From NCBI GenBank assembly GCA_949281375.1, contig CASDLT010000047.1, positions 27,818 to 91,817 on the forward strand: 64,000 bases of DNA, in the 5' to 3' direction. Shown one piece after another: positions 36,240 to 46,040 of the stretch; within the stretch, counting starts at the first letter, position 1, and each line of letters opens with the position of its first letter. The notes beneath the pieces were generated by a model that had not been told where the DNA came from, made no database searches, and saw only the letters and a list, made by a program, of their open reading frames with translations. Made by a program: the position numbers and the translations under genes. Source of the stretch: an uncultured Nitrosomonas sp. (lineage in GTDB: Bacteria; Pseudomonadota; Gammaproteobacteria; Burkholderiales; Nitrosomonadaceae).

Positions 36240-37001
36240 ATGAGAACTCAATGTAGTGCTTTATATCGTGTATTTACGTTAATGCTTGGTTTGGCTGGAG
36301 CCAGTGTGGTTGTATCTGTGCAAGCGAATCAGGTCCAGAATTCCTCTGATAAACACCATGCTTACTCACGGGATTCTGTAATTTATGGCCGATCATATAG
36401 TGAGTGGTCAAGCGCGTGGCAGCAATGGGCCAACTCAATTCCAGCTTCAGAGCATCCTCTTTTTGACAACGCTGATTGCTCGAAAGGACAGTCTGGGCCT
36501 GTATGGTTTTTAGGAGGTAAATTCTGTAGTACTGAAGACGCTTCTTGTCCATCTGAGCCCGCTGTACGTTCCTGTTCAGTTCCTCAAGAAAAAGCATTGT
36601 TCTTTCCAATCGTCAATGTCTCTTGTCTGGATGTCGAAGCAAAAAATGGTTTATGCGGTGACGCAGGTCCTTTTATTACGCAAATGCGGGATTTCATTGG
36701 CGGCATAATTGATCCAGTAACAGATCTCCAAGTATTCTTGAATGGAAAAAGAATTAAAGGCGATTTGAAGAAGAATTTTCGTGTTCAATCAGTTGTATAT
36801 CCGGTGTTATTGCCTGATGGAAATTTATTGCAAGCGATCGGAGAAACTGTTATTGCTTCTGGCTCATATCTGGGTGTCGATGATGGAATATATATTATGC
36901 TCCCACCATTGCCAGCCGGGACTCATATTCTCAACTTTAAAGGCACATTCCCGCAATTCAACTTTACCCTTGATTTCACCTACAACCTGACAGTGCAGTA
37001 A
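36240..37001 (+). CDS. Conserved secreted protein of unknown function
   Basis: A 253-residue exported protein with a signal peptide (about 1-29, ending VQA) and a ribosome binding site AAGGAG 8 nt upstream. The mature part has a conserved opening WSSAWQQWANSIPASEHPLF, then GQSGPVWFLGGKFC, ALFFPIVNVSC and a beta-rich C-terminus ending in hydrophobic strands (FTLDFTYNLTV). Six Cys residues suggest three disulfides in the periplasm or outside. I recall this pattern from many bacterial proteins without assigned function. It stands alone, and a hairpin follows the stop. Confidence 0.75.
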   Translation: MRTQCSALYRVFTLMLGLAGASVVVSVQANQVQNSSDKHHAYSRDSVIYGRSYSEWSSAWQQWANSIPASEHPLFDNADCSKGQSGPVWFLGGKFCSTEDASCPSEPAVRSCSVPQEKALFFPIVNVSCLDVEAKNGLCGDAGPFITQMRDFIGGIIDPVTDLQVFLNGKRIKGDLKKNFRVQSVVYPVLLPDGNLLQAIGETVIASGSYLGVDDGIYIMLPPLPAGTHILNFKGTFPQFNFTLDFTYNLTVQ

Positions 37002-37024
37002 TGCATGATTGTATAAACGGAAGA

Positions 37025-37050
37025 GCTCCTTCAGTCTGTACTGAAGGAGC
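37025..37050 (+). terminator. Hairpin after the secreted protein gene
   Basis: GCTCCTTCAG pairs perfectly with CTGAAGGAGC over a 6-nt loop, 23 nt after the stop. A T-run is missing, so termination efficiency is uncertain. Confidence 0.6.
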
Positions 37051-37852
37051 AGGCTTGCATTGAATAAATAACGGCCAATCATTATCACAAGCTGAAATTT
37101 TATCAATGGCTGTAAAGAGAACAGCACAAATTCACGCCCCTCTTAACGATTTGGTACTGTTGCAGCGAAGCATGCTGAGTTGCAATTGGTAATTGAACGG
37201 CAATTACGGTTAGCTAATCATGCTCAGAACAGACACCCAACAATTGTTGAAAAATTGAATCGGATATCTTTCCACGTTAAGGGAATGCTTCCGTTTGTTG
37301 GATTGTAATTGCAAGATTTTGGAATTTTGCTGCCAATTCCTTGGGAAAAAGCCAATAAATGTCCAGCTAAAAGTTCAGCTATAGAAGTACACAAAATAAA
37401 TGAATGTCTTTTAGCCCCGGGTTTGCCCTGATCATATGCAATAAACTGTGATAATGGGTTATCCACAAAATCCGTGGATGAAAATGTGGATAAGTGCCTT
37501 AAATACTGCACAGTTAGTATAAATTTCTAATGCCTCAAAATTAGCACTTACATTTTTTTATTCTAAACCGATTTTGAGAAAGCAAGATCAAGTCATAGTC
37601 AATGCAGTATTTGCTTAATCATTCATTTATTGCTGAAAGTGCGCCAAACATCCCATTTCAGAGATATAGACCAAGATATAATGTCCAACCAATTCCGCCG
37701 CGCAATGATCTTTTGTACTTGATCCGGACTGTTTGGTGTTGACACCATCCAATCCACTGATGCGTTTGCCACGAATGGCTTTGGCGCATTATCCGACTTC
37801 GCTGAGGTGCTACAGAAATATTTAAGCGACCTCAAATTCTGTAGTAATTATC
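37051..37852. other. Decayed intergenic region
   Basis: No intact gene. A start-less plus-strand frame at about 37144-37308 (coding-like: HAELQLVIERQLRLANHA) and a minus-strand frame at 37623-37835 (KSDNAPKPFVANASVDWM) look like gene scraps. Neither has a ribosome binding site, and I cannot assign a family. Confidence 0.35.
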
Positions 37853-38268
37853 ATGAAATTATTAATGCTTTTTAAGTATATTGATTTTTCTAATTATTCT
37901 TTCTCTTCAATTAATTATTTTAAGCAAAGTCCTCTGATCAGAGAAATCGCACAACTAGAGCCACCTGTTAGATTTCTGGATGAAGTTAGATTCGACTCGT
38001 TGGTACAAAAGTATGTACCGTTGGGCATCGAGAAAGAACATGCTATTCGTCAGCTTGAATCCTATGGCCTCGATATTATTAAAAGCGATGAGGTGCCTCG
38101 ATTATTAGAATGCGAACAGTGGATAAAGAATATGTGTACGCAAGTTATCAGTTCAAAAATATCTATATTATTCCTTCATATTTAGTATCAATTCAAATGG
38201 GATTCCAGAATGGGCAGGGCAGCATAATAGCGGCTGTATTATTTCATAGCCATAATTTCATAATTTAA
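37853..38268 (+). pseudogene. Frameshifted gene of unknown function
   Basis: The first frame (37853-38185) reads well up to about SDEVPRLLECE. The second frame then reads coherent, tyrosine-rich protein (VDKEYVYASYQFKNIYII, then SIQMGFQNGQGS) to the stop at 38266-38268. The simplest view is one gene of ~138 codons with a single frameshift near 38100-38120, either a real mutation or a sequencing error. The first part is helical and acidic (DEVRFDSLVQKYVPLG). There is no ribosome binding site, signal peptide or recognised family. Confidence 0.45.
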
Positions 38269-38775
38269 TCTAAATATCATAATTTTAAGATGGATAATAG
38301 AAGTTGTTTATAGAGAATTCTTGCCTGGGCATTCATCTGCCAATATAGTACCGCCAGGTTTTTACTTGCTGTTTGTGGAATGCGGAAGGTGTTCTTTCGA
38401 TTGCCAGGATGATAGTAATTGGATAAAAGCCGTTGTCGTTCAGTTGAAGTTCTTTCCAGTAAACAGTGTAGTGAATTAACGTAATGGAAAGGTGTGGAGT
38501 CTGGGATACTGGGATGAGTTGGCTGGGTTAATAATCGCCGATTACTGGAGCCAATCGGGGAAATTCCTCTGGTTGAATTTAAAATGGCTGTTATTGCCAA
38601 TGAGGAAGTCGGCTGATGCTGTTTGACTCAAAGCAAATAACCTCCGAAAAAATCCTCACCGAATCAAACGGATCTGTTTGGTTTGCTCACAACAGGCTAC
38701 CCCACTCAAGAATTAATAGAAGTCATAGATAAAATCGATATCCGCATCGGTGATGTGTGATCGAACAGACATTGG
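38269..38775. other. Intergenic, no gene supported
   Basis: About 500 bp left of the IS21 copy. A minus-strand frame at 38277-38600 has low-complexity, unlikely protein and no ribosome binding site. Nothing else is seen. Confidence 0.4.
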
Positions 38776-38913
38776 TGTCAATAGCGGAGCAAAAAGGTAC
38801 CAAATAGCGAGCAAAGAGTGTACCAATTAGGTTAATAAAAAAGAGGTTTTGACCTCTGGTTTAGCGCTTCTGATTTTCTATATTTTTGTGTTGCCGCGCG
38901 TTCAACATCACTA

Positions 38914-39728
38914 TTATTGGTTACCATCCTCCTTTGTTGATTTGGACTGTGCTGTTAGTTTCTGTCGTTTTTTGCTTGTGGCCAAGCGATATGATTCACC
39001 GTTTATTTCGAGAATATGGACGTGATGGGTTAAACGATCCAGTAATGCGCCGGTTAATCGTTCCGATCCGAGAACACTTGTCCACTCATCAAATGGTAAA
39101 TTGGATGTGACCAAGGTGGCGCCATGTTCATAGCGGCGGCTGAATACCTCGAATAAAAGCTCTGCCCCAACTGCTGTAAATGGCACATAGCCCAGTTCGT
39201 CGATGATCAGCAACTTGACGTTTGCCAAATGTTTTTGCAAGGTACGCAACCGCTTTTCATCGCGCGCTTCCATCAATTCATGTACTAGCGCTGCAGCTGT
39301 GGTGAATAAAACACTCAGGCCTTTCTGACAGGCCGCCAATCCTAAAGCTAATGCAATATGAGTTTTGCCAATCCCCGAGGGACCGAGCGCAATGATGTTT
39401 TCGCGCTTGTCTATCCATTCACAGCGCATCAATTCCAGTAACAGAGATTTATTCAATCCAGGAATAGCAACAAAGTCGAATGTATCGAGGCTTTTCATTA
39501 CTGGGAATTTGGCCTGACGTATGCGACGTTCGGTATTGCGCTGTTTACGATCGATGCATTCCAGCTCGCACAATCGTAATAAATAACGCGCATAATCAAT
39601 GCCCTCACGTGCGCACTCGATACCTACTTCTCATATTCACGTGCAAAGGTCGGTAACTTCAATGTCTTGAAGTGACTGATCAGCAAGACTTGCGGCGCAA
39701 CCGTGGTAGGGATGGAGGTATCAGTCAT
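38914..39728 (-). pseudogene. istB: istB, IS21 helper ATPase, frameshifted
   Basis: DnaA/DnaC-like AAA+ ATPase that helps the IS21 transposase choose targets. The main part (39573 downward) has the Walker A motif ALGPSGIGKTHIALALG and Walker B LLIIDELGYVP. The true start is the ATG at 39728 (MTDTSIPTTVAPQVLL). The frame breaks after LPTFAREYEK: one base is missing between 39627 and 39628, giving a stop. Past that point the expected GIECAREGIDYARYLLRL continues in another frame. So istB cannot be made full length. Confidence 0.85.
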
Positions 39729-41263
39729 AGTACGCCTCCGTTACCTTCTTGTTTGTTTTGGCGAGCAAGCTTAAGTAGGATCTGGGTTCAGTGGATTTAA
39801 CGCTGGCACGAGGCAAATAGGGATGGAGCGTCAAATCGAGCTTGGCAGGGCGTCTTTCAATTGCACATAGGATCAGATGTTTGATGGCATCAAAGCTAAT
39901 CGTACCGAACCCTAACGCTTGTTTAATTGCCTGCTCAACCTGTGCTGGGTTGAAATTCTCCAGCAACCGCAAAACCTGGATATATTCCTTGCGACCCCGG
40001 CGCTCCATGCGAATTTCAAGCAGCCGACGCAGCCGATCGAATACCTCAGGCAGGACCCAGCCTTGTAAGGGCGCCGCCTGATCGAGTGCACGCGGCTTTT
40101 GCTCCAGCAACGCCAGATAATGCAAGGGGTTGTAAATGAATTCTTCTCGGCTGTAGCTGCGCACATGGCGTGCAATAATATCTGTGCCTAGGCAGATATC
40201 GATACGATCCACATAAACCTTGACCAATACCTCCCGGTGACCGTATTGGGTGGGTACAGAGTAATCATTGCTTCGATAACGTACTAGAGATAATGGTGAT
40301 ACGCGGGTCGAAATCTTATGGCAGGCATCAAAAGCAACTGCGGGTAAAGCCATCAGCGCAGCTGTATCGCGTTTCATACGTTCAGCGATAGTCTCGGTTT
40401 GGCCACGTAGCTTAGCTTGTTGACGTTTGATGTACCCATCCAGCAATTTCGCATTCAAGGCATTAAAATCGGCTGCCATGGGGCGCGGTACCCTGAAGTG
40501 GCGGCGACTGTAGCCCACAACCATGCCTTCGACATTTCCCTTGTCATTGCCACGGCCAGGCCGTCCAAATTTATCTTCAAATTAGTAATGACTTTGCAGT
40601 TCACTGAACGCTTTGGTACGCTGACGTTTCCCATCACCCAGTATCTTGGCCACTGCAATCTTGGTGTTGTCGTACAGAATCGATTGCGGCACCCCACCCA
40701 AAAATGCAAATGCAGCGATATGGCCATCCAAAAACGATTCGGTGTCTTCAGTTGGGTAAGCTTTGACAAAACAACCATCCGAATGCCGCATATCGAGGCA
40801 GAAATAATGAGATCGAACCAGTCTCCCACCAATATAACCATCGGCTTCACCAAAATCTACCTGCGCATGACCAGGCAGGTGTGTCAAGGCATAAACATCT
40901 CTTTTTGCCGAGTTGCAGCTTTGTGGACATAGTTACGTGCGATGGTATAGCCTCCAGTAAACCCCCAGTAAACTCATGTTCATCACGCAACCGCTCCAGT
41001 ATCCGCACCGCAGTATGGCGTTGCTTGACATGGACTTGTTTGTCGGCTTCCAGAATGACATCAATGATGCCGGTGAATCCCGCTTGCTTAGGGGAAATGG
41101 GCTCTTTCTTATGCTGGTAACCTGGCGGTATAGCGTATTGGCACATCTTCTTGACAGTCTTGCGGTGAATTCCAAAATATCGCGCAACTTCGCGTTCACT
41201 TCTGCCTTCCACCATCACCGCTCGTCGAATCTTTACATATAGTTCCACTATATACATCCTCAT
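39721..41263 (-). pseudogene. istA: istA, IS21 transposase, two lesions
   Basis: DDE transposase of IS21. Three fragments join into one protein: MYIVELYVKIRRAVMVEG to RLRDEHEFTGG, then (frame changed) THLPGHAQVDFGEADGYIGG to FSELQSHY, then FEDKFGRPGRGNDKGNVEGM to VTEAYYD. Lesion 1 is an 11-bp tandem duplication (40951-40961 and 40962-40972, one mismatch) that shifts the frame. Lesion 2 is an in-frame TAA at 40582-40584 after SHY. The 3' end overlaps the istB start by 8 nt, as in live IS21 copies. The DDE core is split between fragments, so it is inactive. Confidence 0.85.
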
Positions 41264-41370
41264 CGCCTTTTACCTGATACTCATCGCATCAGATTACAGG
41301 CATCAGACTGTTACACTTTTATTCCGCGATTGCCGCAAAATTTAGCGCGCCTCAGTGGTACATTTTTACA

Positions 41371-41672
41371 ACGCTATTTATACATTGGAAGGCACTCAGC
41401 AAAACTGACCTGAGTAAACTCATTTGCCAGATGATTTCGATCCAATTGAAGAAACGGAAATCATGGAGCGGTTTGAAAATAAGATGAAGCTCATACTGGA
41501 TGCTTTTTTGTTACTTATGGGCGGCAAAGAGTTGGATTTTTTCCAACCGCTTAAATATTCATGATTGAGCTCAGTTCGCTGGCACGCTAGCGTCAGCAGA
41601 CTGGTGCAGGAGGCATGGAACGGTTTTTGATGATACTTGATAACTACGGTTAAGAATGTCATGAATCTTGAG
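41371..41672. other. Intergenic, nothing recognised
   Basis: About 300 bp between the IS21 right end and the metallopeptidase gene. A minus-strand open frame here is AT-skewed, has no ribosome binding site and overlaps the peptidase end. I see no repeat or signal. Confidence 0.4.
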
Positions 41673-42533
41673 CTACAGTTTTTTGGTCGAGAAGGTGTCA
41701 CAATCACTGATTTTTCCCGATGTCAGGCCCTTTTTAAACCAATCAACCCTCTGTTTTGAACTTCCATGAGTAAACGATTCGGGAATTATATAACCTTGCG
41801 ATTGTTTTTGCAGACGGTCATCACCAATTGCCGATGCGGCGTCCAATCCTTCTTCTATATCACCACGTTCAAGAATATTGCGAGCACGGTGAGCATTATT
41901 TGCCCAAACACCCGCGAAACAATCGGCCTGTAACTCTTGGCGAACCGATAAGCTGTTTCGTTGCTGTCTATTCAAATGTTTCCCATCTTTCATGATTTTC
42001 TCGGAAATACCTAACAACGTTTGAATATGATGACCAATCTCATGAGCAATTACATAGGCTTGAGCAAAATCCCCCGATGCACCCAATTTTTTCATGTCTT
42101 CGAAAAAGCTCAAGTCAATATAGACTTTCTGATCATATGGACAATAAAAAGGCCCCATCGCAGCTTGCGCGAAACCGCAAGCTGATTGTACCGCTCCACT
42201 AAATAAAACCAGCGTCGGTTCTATGTAATTTTTATTTAACTGTTCAGAAAGCAACATTTTCCAGGTATCTTCCGTATCAGCGAGGATGACAGAAGTAAAT
42301 TCTTTCGCTTCTTCCTGACCCGGAGGGACAAGCTGGGATCGGGTTTGATTTGTTTCACTACCATTGCTTAAAATTTCCGTTCCTTGCATCAAAATCCGCG
42401 GGTCGATATCAAAGAATAGGGCGGCCAGAACTATCAAGACAATACCGATTCCACTACCTCCGACTCCTCGGGTTATGCCTATTCCACGTCTATCCTCAAC
42501 ATTTTGACTACGGCGTCCGGTTTTCCACAGCAT
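41673..42533 (-). CDS. Neutral zinc metallopeptidase, YpfJ family
   Basis: About 286 residues. The start at 42533 (MLWKTGRRSQNVEDRRG) is chosen because GGGGA lies 6-8 nt upstream and the N-terminus matches the family; an upstream TTG is in frame but unlikely. One membrane helix (about 25-43, GIGIVLIVLAALFF) anchors the protein, and the zinc-binding HEIGHH motif lies in YVIAHEIGHHIQTLLG. Downstream, LQADCFAGVWANNA supplies the third ligand region. Family members are membrane-bound putative metalloproteases with unknown substrates. The gene is intact although surrounded by IS debris. Confidence 0.9.
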   Translation of the reverse strand: MLWKTGRRSQNVEDRRGIGITRGVGGSGIGIVLIVLAALFFDIDPRILMQGTEILSNGSETNQTRSQLVPPGQEEAKEFTSVILADTEDTWKMLLSEQLNKNYIEPTLVLFSGAVQSACGFAQAAMGPFYCPYDQKVYIDLSFFEDMKKLGASGDFAQAYVIAHEIGHHIQTLLGISEKIMKDGKHLNRQQRNSLSVRQELQADCFAGVWANNAHRARNILERGDIEEGLDAASAIGDDRLQKQSQGYIIPESFTHGSSKQRVDWFKKGLTSGKISDCDTFSTKKL

Positions 42534-42916
42534 GATATTCCCCAATTACAAAGTCATAACCTTAGAATGGATTAATTATTTTGTGTTCACGAAATTAATA
42601 ACTTGCAAACCCGTTGACCCTCAGTGAACACCACAGCTTATCTTCTGCAAGCCATATATTTGAAGGGTTCAGTTTGAGATAAAATCATTACGTTAAATCA
42701 TCTCCTGTTTTTCGCTTCCCTTTCTCATCTACAGCTCGAATTTCATCTATCTCATCAGTGGAAAAATTCATATGTTTTTCCCGATTGATTAAATTCACTT
42801 TTCTTGTTCCGAACGATGAGAATATGTGATACCAAATAATAAAGTCATATCTTATGAGGTTAGGTAATAAAAAAATGTACGACAAGTCACATATTGACTA
42901 TTTTCGACTTGCAAGC

Positions 42917-42980
42917 GTCATTCGCGGAGTAAAAAGATAGTAAGCAGCGCGCGATGAATGTACCAATTTGGTAAATGATA
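42917..42980. repeat. Solitary IS21-type end
   Basis: GTCATTCGCGGAGTAAAAAG and the following TGTACCAATTTGGTAAAT align base by base with the left end of the IS21 copy at 38777-38840, in the same orientation. No istA/istB adjoins it, so this is a leftover end of a second, diverged IS21-type insertion. Confidence 0.6.
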
Positions 42981-43475
42981 GTGTGATGCAAGCCAGTTCA
43001 GTTCAGTTCAATTCAGTAAAAGAATTTCTGTGGCGACCGTTTAGCGCTGATAATAACTGCTCGTTCAGGGTATGCTCAGCAATTTGCAGCCATGCACCCA
43101 GGGTAATTGAAGTGTTTTCTGAATCATTTCTTTTTTGCGTGACCGGTCTGGCAACGGTCGCTTCGCGAGTGGTGCCCCAAGCTAGCTGTGCTTCCTCTGA
43201 GTTTCCAAAAATTCCTTCGGCCTGCGGTAATAGATATTCGTATTGATACCTACACGGCGGCATAACTCAACCATGCTTTCTTCGCATTTCTAAAGCAATC
43301 ACACTATTTTGGATAACTAGCGCTGACGAGATGCATTCTTTGATGATTTATCAGGAAATCAGCAATAGAGATTCAGAAAAATTAACTAAAGAGGATGAGC
43401 GGTTAGTAAATCACTTTTATGCATGTTATCCAAAGTATGTTCTTCCAATGAATTTCAGAAACTAATTAGGGAAAA
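42981..43475. other. Decayed region with gene scraps
   Basis: Begins with a short run of GTTCA repeats (about 42992-43010). A minus-strand frame 43003-43263 and a plus-strand frame 43247-43480 (FWITSADEMHSLMIYQEISN, then KEDERLVNHFYACYPKYV) have protein-like composition but no good start and no family. TTTTGGATAAC (43307) and GTTATCCAAA (43425) form a distant inverted repeat. These are most likely remnants. Confidence 0.35.
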
Positions 43476-44570
43476 TTAATTAACGCATGAACTGAATGCC
43501 TTAGGGCAGGTAGAATCCAATCCTCCTGCGGGATCTGACAAATCAAGCTTGTTTAGCATTTTTAATACTCTTGAATAGTATTTGGGATCTCTTGTCCAAA
43601 AGAGGTAGTTAGCTTTTAAACGGTCACGCGCGAAAGCTAGCAATTCTGTAACATCCGGTTCATAACCAGTTCCATCCCACCTAGTCGATTGATAATTCTG
43701 ATGTTGTACAGATGGCGTCAGCGGAACCGTACCCGAAAGTTCTGGATAATAGTGATACGCGCCCTTCGGATGTTTCTGCTGTAATAAGCCTTGATCTTCC
43801 ATGAAGATATCAGGCCCTCCCAGTGCCGTTCCTGTTTCTTTGAGTGTTTCAATGAATGGACCGAGAATCCGACGCGGATAATTAGCGAATTGATACGTCA
43901 TTGTATTGGGAAAATATCGACGTGCCTCTTTATTCAATCGTAATAAATTTCTATAGTAATCATCCATTTTATTGTTCGTAAGACTTTGGGATTCACCCAT
44001 TGAGCTTTCGGTAAAGCCAATGCCTTCAAAATAAGGATGAGAATTGAATTGCTCACCTAACGCGCGAACCAATAGTGTCAATCGGTCAAGAATAAATGGG
44101 TTCCAGAGTTTGATGCCATATCCTCGAATGACGCCTTTGCCATAATTGTTGAAAGGATATACACCGCCCTCATATTTTTCAGCTTTTACATACTCAGGCA
44201 TAGTGACTTGCTTGATATCTGGCCCGAAAGACTTTAATTCAAACAAAATAACCAGACGCTTATTCTGTTCAGCAAGCTCGGAAAGATGTTGATTAATTAA
44301 TGAAAAGTTATACACCCCTTCTTGAGGCTCTAATTCTTTCCAATTATAACGTACCTGCAATCCTCTCAGCGCGGGTGTCGATTTAAGCTCCTGGTAGACT
44401 TGCCTCATATACCCAGGCTTATTTTTGCCGTGACTTAAAATAGTATAGTAATGACCGGGATGCCATTTGACGGAATTGTCAGAAGAATATGCTGCATCCC
44501 CAATACCCATCATTAAGATACTGATAAAAATTAATATTAGTTTAGGTCGCATAGTATTTTTAAAAGACAT
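43476..44570 (-). CDS. Secreted glycoside-hydrolase-like TIM-barrel protein
   Basis: A 364-residue exported protein with a signal peptide (about 8-29, ending AYSS). The mature part resembles a TIM-barrel glycosidase: GLQVRYNWKELEPQEGVYNF followed by LAEQNKRLVILFELKSF, the usual beta-strand/helix rhythm, and two candidate acidic residues (Glu in EGIGFTESSMGES and in DIFMEDQGLL). The substrate is unknown; a beta-galactosidase/cellulase-like clan A fold is the best guess. A start at Met7 (44552) is possible. It stands alone and is intact between decayed regions. Confidence 0.65.
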   Translation of the reverse strand: MSFKNTMRPKLILIFISILMMGIGDAAYSSDNSVKWHPGHYYTILSHGKNKPGYMRQVYQELKSTPALRGLQVRYNWKELEPQEGVYNFSLINQHLSELAEQNKRLVILFELKSFGPDIKQVTMPEYVKAEKYEGGVYPFNNYGKGVIRGYGIKLWNPFILDRLTLLVRALGEQFNSHPYFEGIGFTESSMGESQSLTNNKMDDYYRNLLRLNKEARRYFPNTMTYQFANYPRRILGPFIETLKETGTALGGPDIFMEDQGLLQQKHPKGAYHYYPELSGTVPLTPSVQHQNYQSTRWDGTGYEPDVTELLAFARDRLKANYLFWTRDPKYYSRVLKMLNKLDLSDPAGGLDSTCPKAFSSCVN

Positions 44571-44636
44571 TGAGGATGATCTTGGACTCCTGATAGCAAA
44601 CTGAATATAACACGGAATTCAAAAACGATTGGCAAT

Positions 44637-44950
44637 TGTCACCATGGTTGGGACGGGTTGCAAAACAACGATTCAGCGGTGGCAAGCAACATTGCTGGGA
44701 TCAGTACACGTGGCGACACTTACTTGCATACTTTACTGATTCACGGAGCGTGTTGGGTTGTATGATTTGCCGAGGGCACAGCTAAACCGGAAAGCAGCCT
44801 ACGTAAACTGATGGTGTGATGGTGCAGCGCAATAAAAACATTGTCAGAGTCGCATTGAAGAACAAAAATGTACGTATTGTTTGGGCGTTACTTGTCAGGG
44901 AAACTAAATTCGACTTCAACCATACTTCTGCAGTGCTCGCAGCCTGATCG
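44637..44950 (+). pseudogene. IS110-family transposase C-terminal remnant
   Basis: Read with frame changes, the plus strand gives the typical end of an IS110-type transposase: PWLGRVAKQRFSGGKQ, then GISTRGDTYLHTLLIHGA, FAEGTAKPESSLRKLM, and RNKNIVRVALKNKNVRIVWA. At least three frame breaks separate these. The RuvC-like N-terminal part is absent, so this is a dead fragment. I found no matching IS end. Confidence 0.75.
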
Positions 44951-45414
44951 GCCAGCTGAATAGAAACGTATTGGTTATGTTGTGATAGAACAGGTTTAAA
45001 GAGAAAACTTTCTTTGATTGCACAGGTACATGACATGATGGTAAGAGAACTCAGATTGCAAATAGTAAAATCTGAATTAATCCAGGTCCATAGAGCACGT
45101 TGACGTAATAAAGTGCTACTCAGCGAATTACACCAGCGACAAAGGCAAATGCTTCGCACAAAGCCCGGCTAGAGGGCTGGAAACTTATACCATCTCAAAA
45201 TCCTCAATTAAAAGATTGGCAACTGTGAGTTTCCATATATGGTTTATTGAACTCGGACAGTCCAGTTAAGAGAAAATAGCTTGGAAAATTGCACAACTGG
45301 GTTGTCTGGTTGTAGCTAACCACGTTAGACCACATTGCTTTGGCGACCTACAATCAAAAGAAATGCATCACTGGGTATGCTGAAACTCAAGCAGTGATGT
45401 GGCATTCAGCCATA
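44951..45414. other. Intergenic, no gene supported
   Basis: About 460 bp between the IS110 remnant and the operator-like site. A minus-strand frame (44782-45159) is antisense to the IS110 scrap and not credible. No other signal is seen. Confidence 0.4.
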
Positions 45415-45431
45415 TGTGACAATTTGTCACA
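45415..45431. promoter_or_regulatory. Operator-like palindrome, site 1
   Basis: TGTGACAATTTGTCACA is a perfect 17-bp dyad around one central base. It is followed at once by TTGACT (a -35 hexamer), with the small secreted protein starting 122 bp downstream. It belongs to the TGYGAC-N5-GTCRCA set shared with sites at 48013, 50109, 50126 and 50409. Abutting the -35 suggests an activator site. Confidence 0.7.
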
Positions 45432-45553
45432 TTGACTCTACTATCTGATCGATTTAGCCTAAAAGCCTAGTTCCAGAATAGACATGCCTGTCAATATGCA
45501 CAATTCTTTCGAAAAACCTGTTTTATTCAATCGCCGATAGCCAACCAGACAAC

Positions 45554-46018
45554 ATGCAACGACAACAAGATTCATCATTTCTTATGAAACATCGATCAAC
45601 AAAAAAATCAATTTTTTTAACTGTCACATTCATGGCGGTATGCCATGCACACGGGGTTTCATCGCATCAATTGAACAACAGCCTGACTTCGGCCAGTGCT
45701 GCGGATCATTTTCTGGTGACTTGCGGAGAAGCGGATAATCATCATCTCTATGTGCAGATCGACGATTTGAAGGTGGTGGATGGCAGGCAATTCAATGTGC
45801 TCGTAGTGAAGGACAAAGAAATTTCAAGTACGACCAATGCCGATGGAAAATCGAGTCCGGCCCTTCGGGTTGCCGGAGGAAGCGGTGTTTATCACGTTTA
45901 CGTCAGTCAGACTGCGGCTGATGATAAGGCTGCCAATTACCAGCTGGTTTTTCATTGCGAAGATGCCGGCAATGTTCATTTCGATACCTCGGTGTATACT
46001 AAAATCGATCAGCCTTGA
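45554..46018 (+). CDS. Small His-rich exported protein, unknown function
   Basis: A 154-residue protein with a hydrophobic signal segment (about 19-32: IFLTVTFMAVCHA). If cleaved after CHA, the mature protein would begin with His (HGVSSHQLNN), as in several periplasmic copper proteins; this is a prediction. The mature part is small and beta-rich, with two Cys (FLVTCGEADNHHLYVQID and FHCEDAGN) likely disulfide-bonded, and several His. Met11 (45584) is an alternative start; neither has a strong ribosome binding site. Its promoter carries operator site 1. The gene is convergent with the beta-propeller gene, 22 bp apart. No named family is recognised. Confidence 0.65.
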   Translation: MQRQQDSSFLMKHRSTKKSIFLTVTFMAVCHAHGVSSHQLNNSLTSASAADHFLVTCGEADNHHLYVQIDDLKVVDGRQFNVLVVKDKEISSTTNADGKSSPALRVAGGSGVYHVYVSQTAADDKAANYQLVFHCEDAGNVHFDTSVYTKIDQP

Positions 46019-46040
46019 TTGAAAAATAGCGCTGTAAGAT

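Larger units (their letters stand above)
38776..41370 (-). mobile_element. IS21-family insertion sequence, inactive
   Basis: Contains istA and istB in the usual order with overlapping ends, both on the minus strand. Left end: TGTCAATAGCGGAGCAAAAA with internal repeats of the type GCGAGCAAAGAGTGTACCAA (38776-38840). Near the right end the reverse complement reads GGCAATCGCGGAATAAAAGT (41318-41337), and TGTAAAAATGTACCAC starts at 41370. The ends are thus multiple related repeats starting TG, as in IS21. The exact right boundary is uncertain (41337 or 41370). Both genes carry disabling mutations. Confidence 0.8.

Noticed and set aside
42688..42885. 65-codon minus-strand frame upstream of the metallopeptidase
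   Set aside because: AT-rich chance frame; only its last ~27 codons look protein-like and there is no ribosome binding site.
44630..44646. TTGGCAATTGTCACCA as another operator
   Set aside because: It lies inside the IS110 remnant and has the wrong arm spacing.
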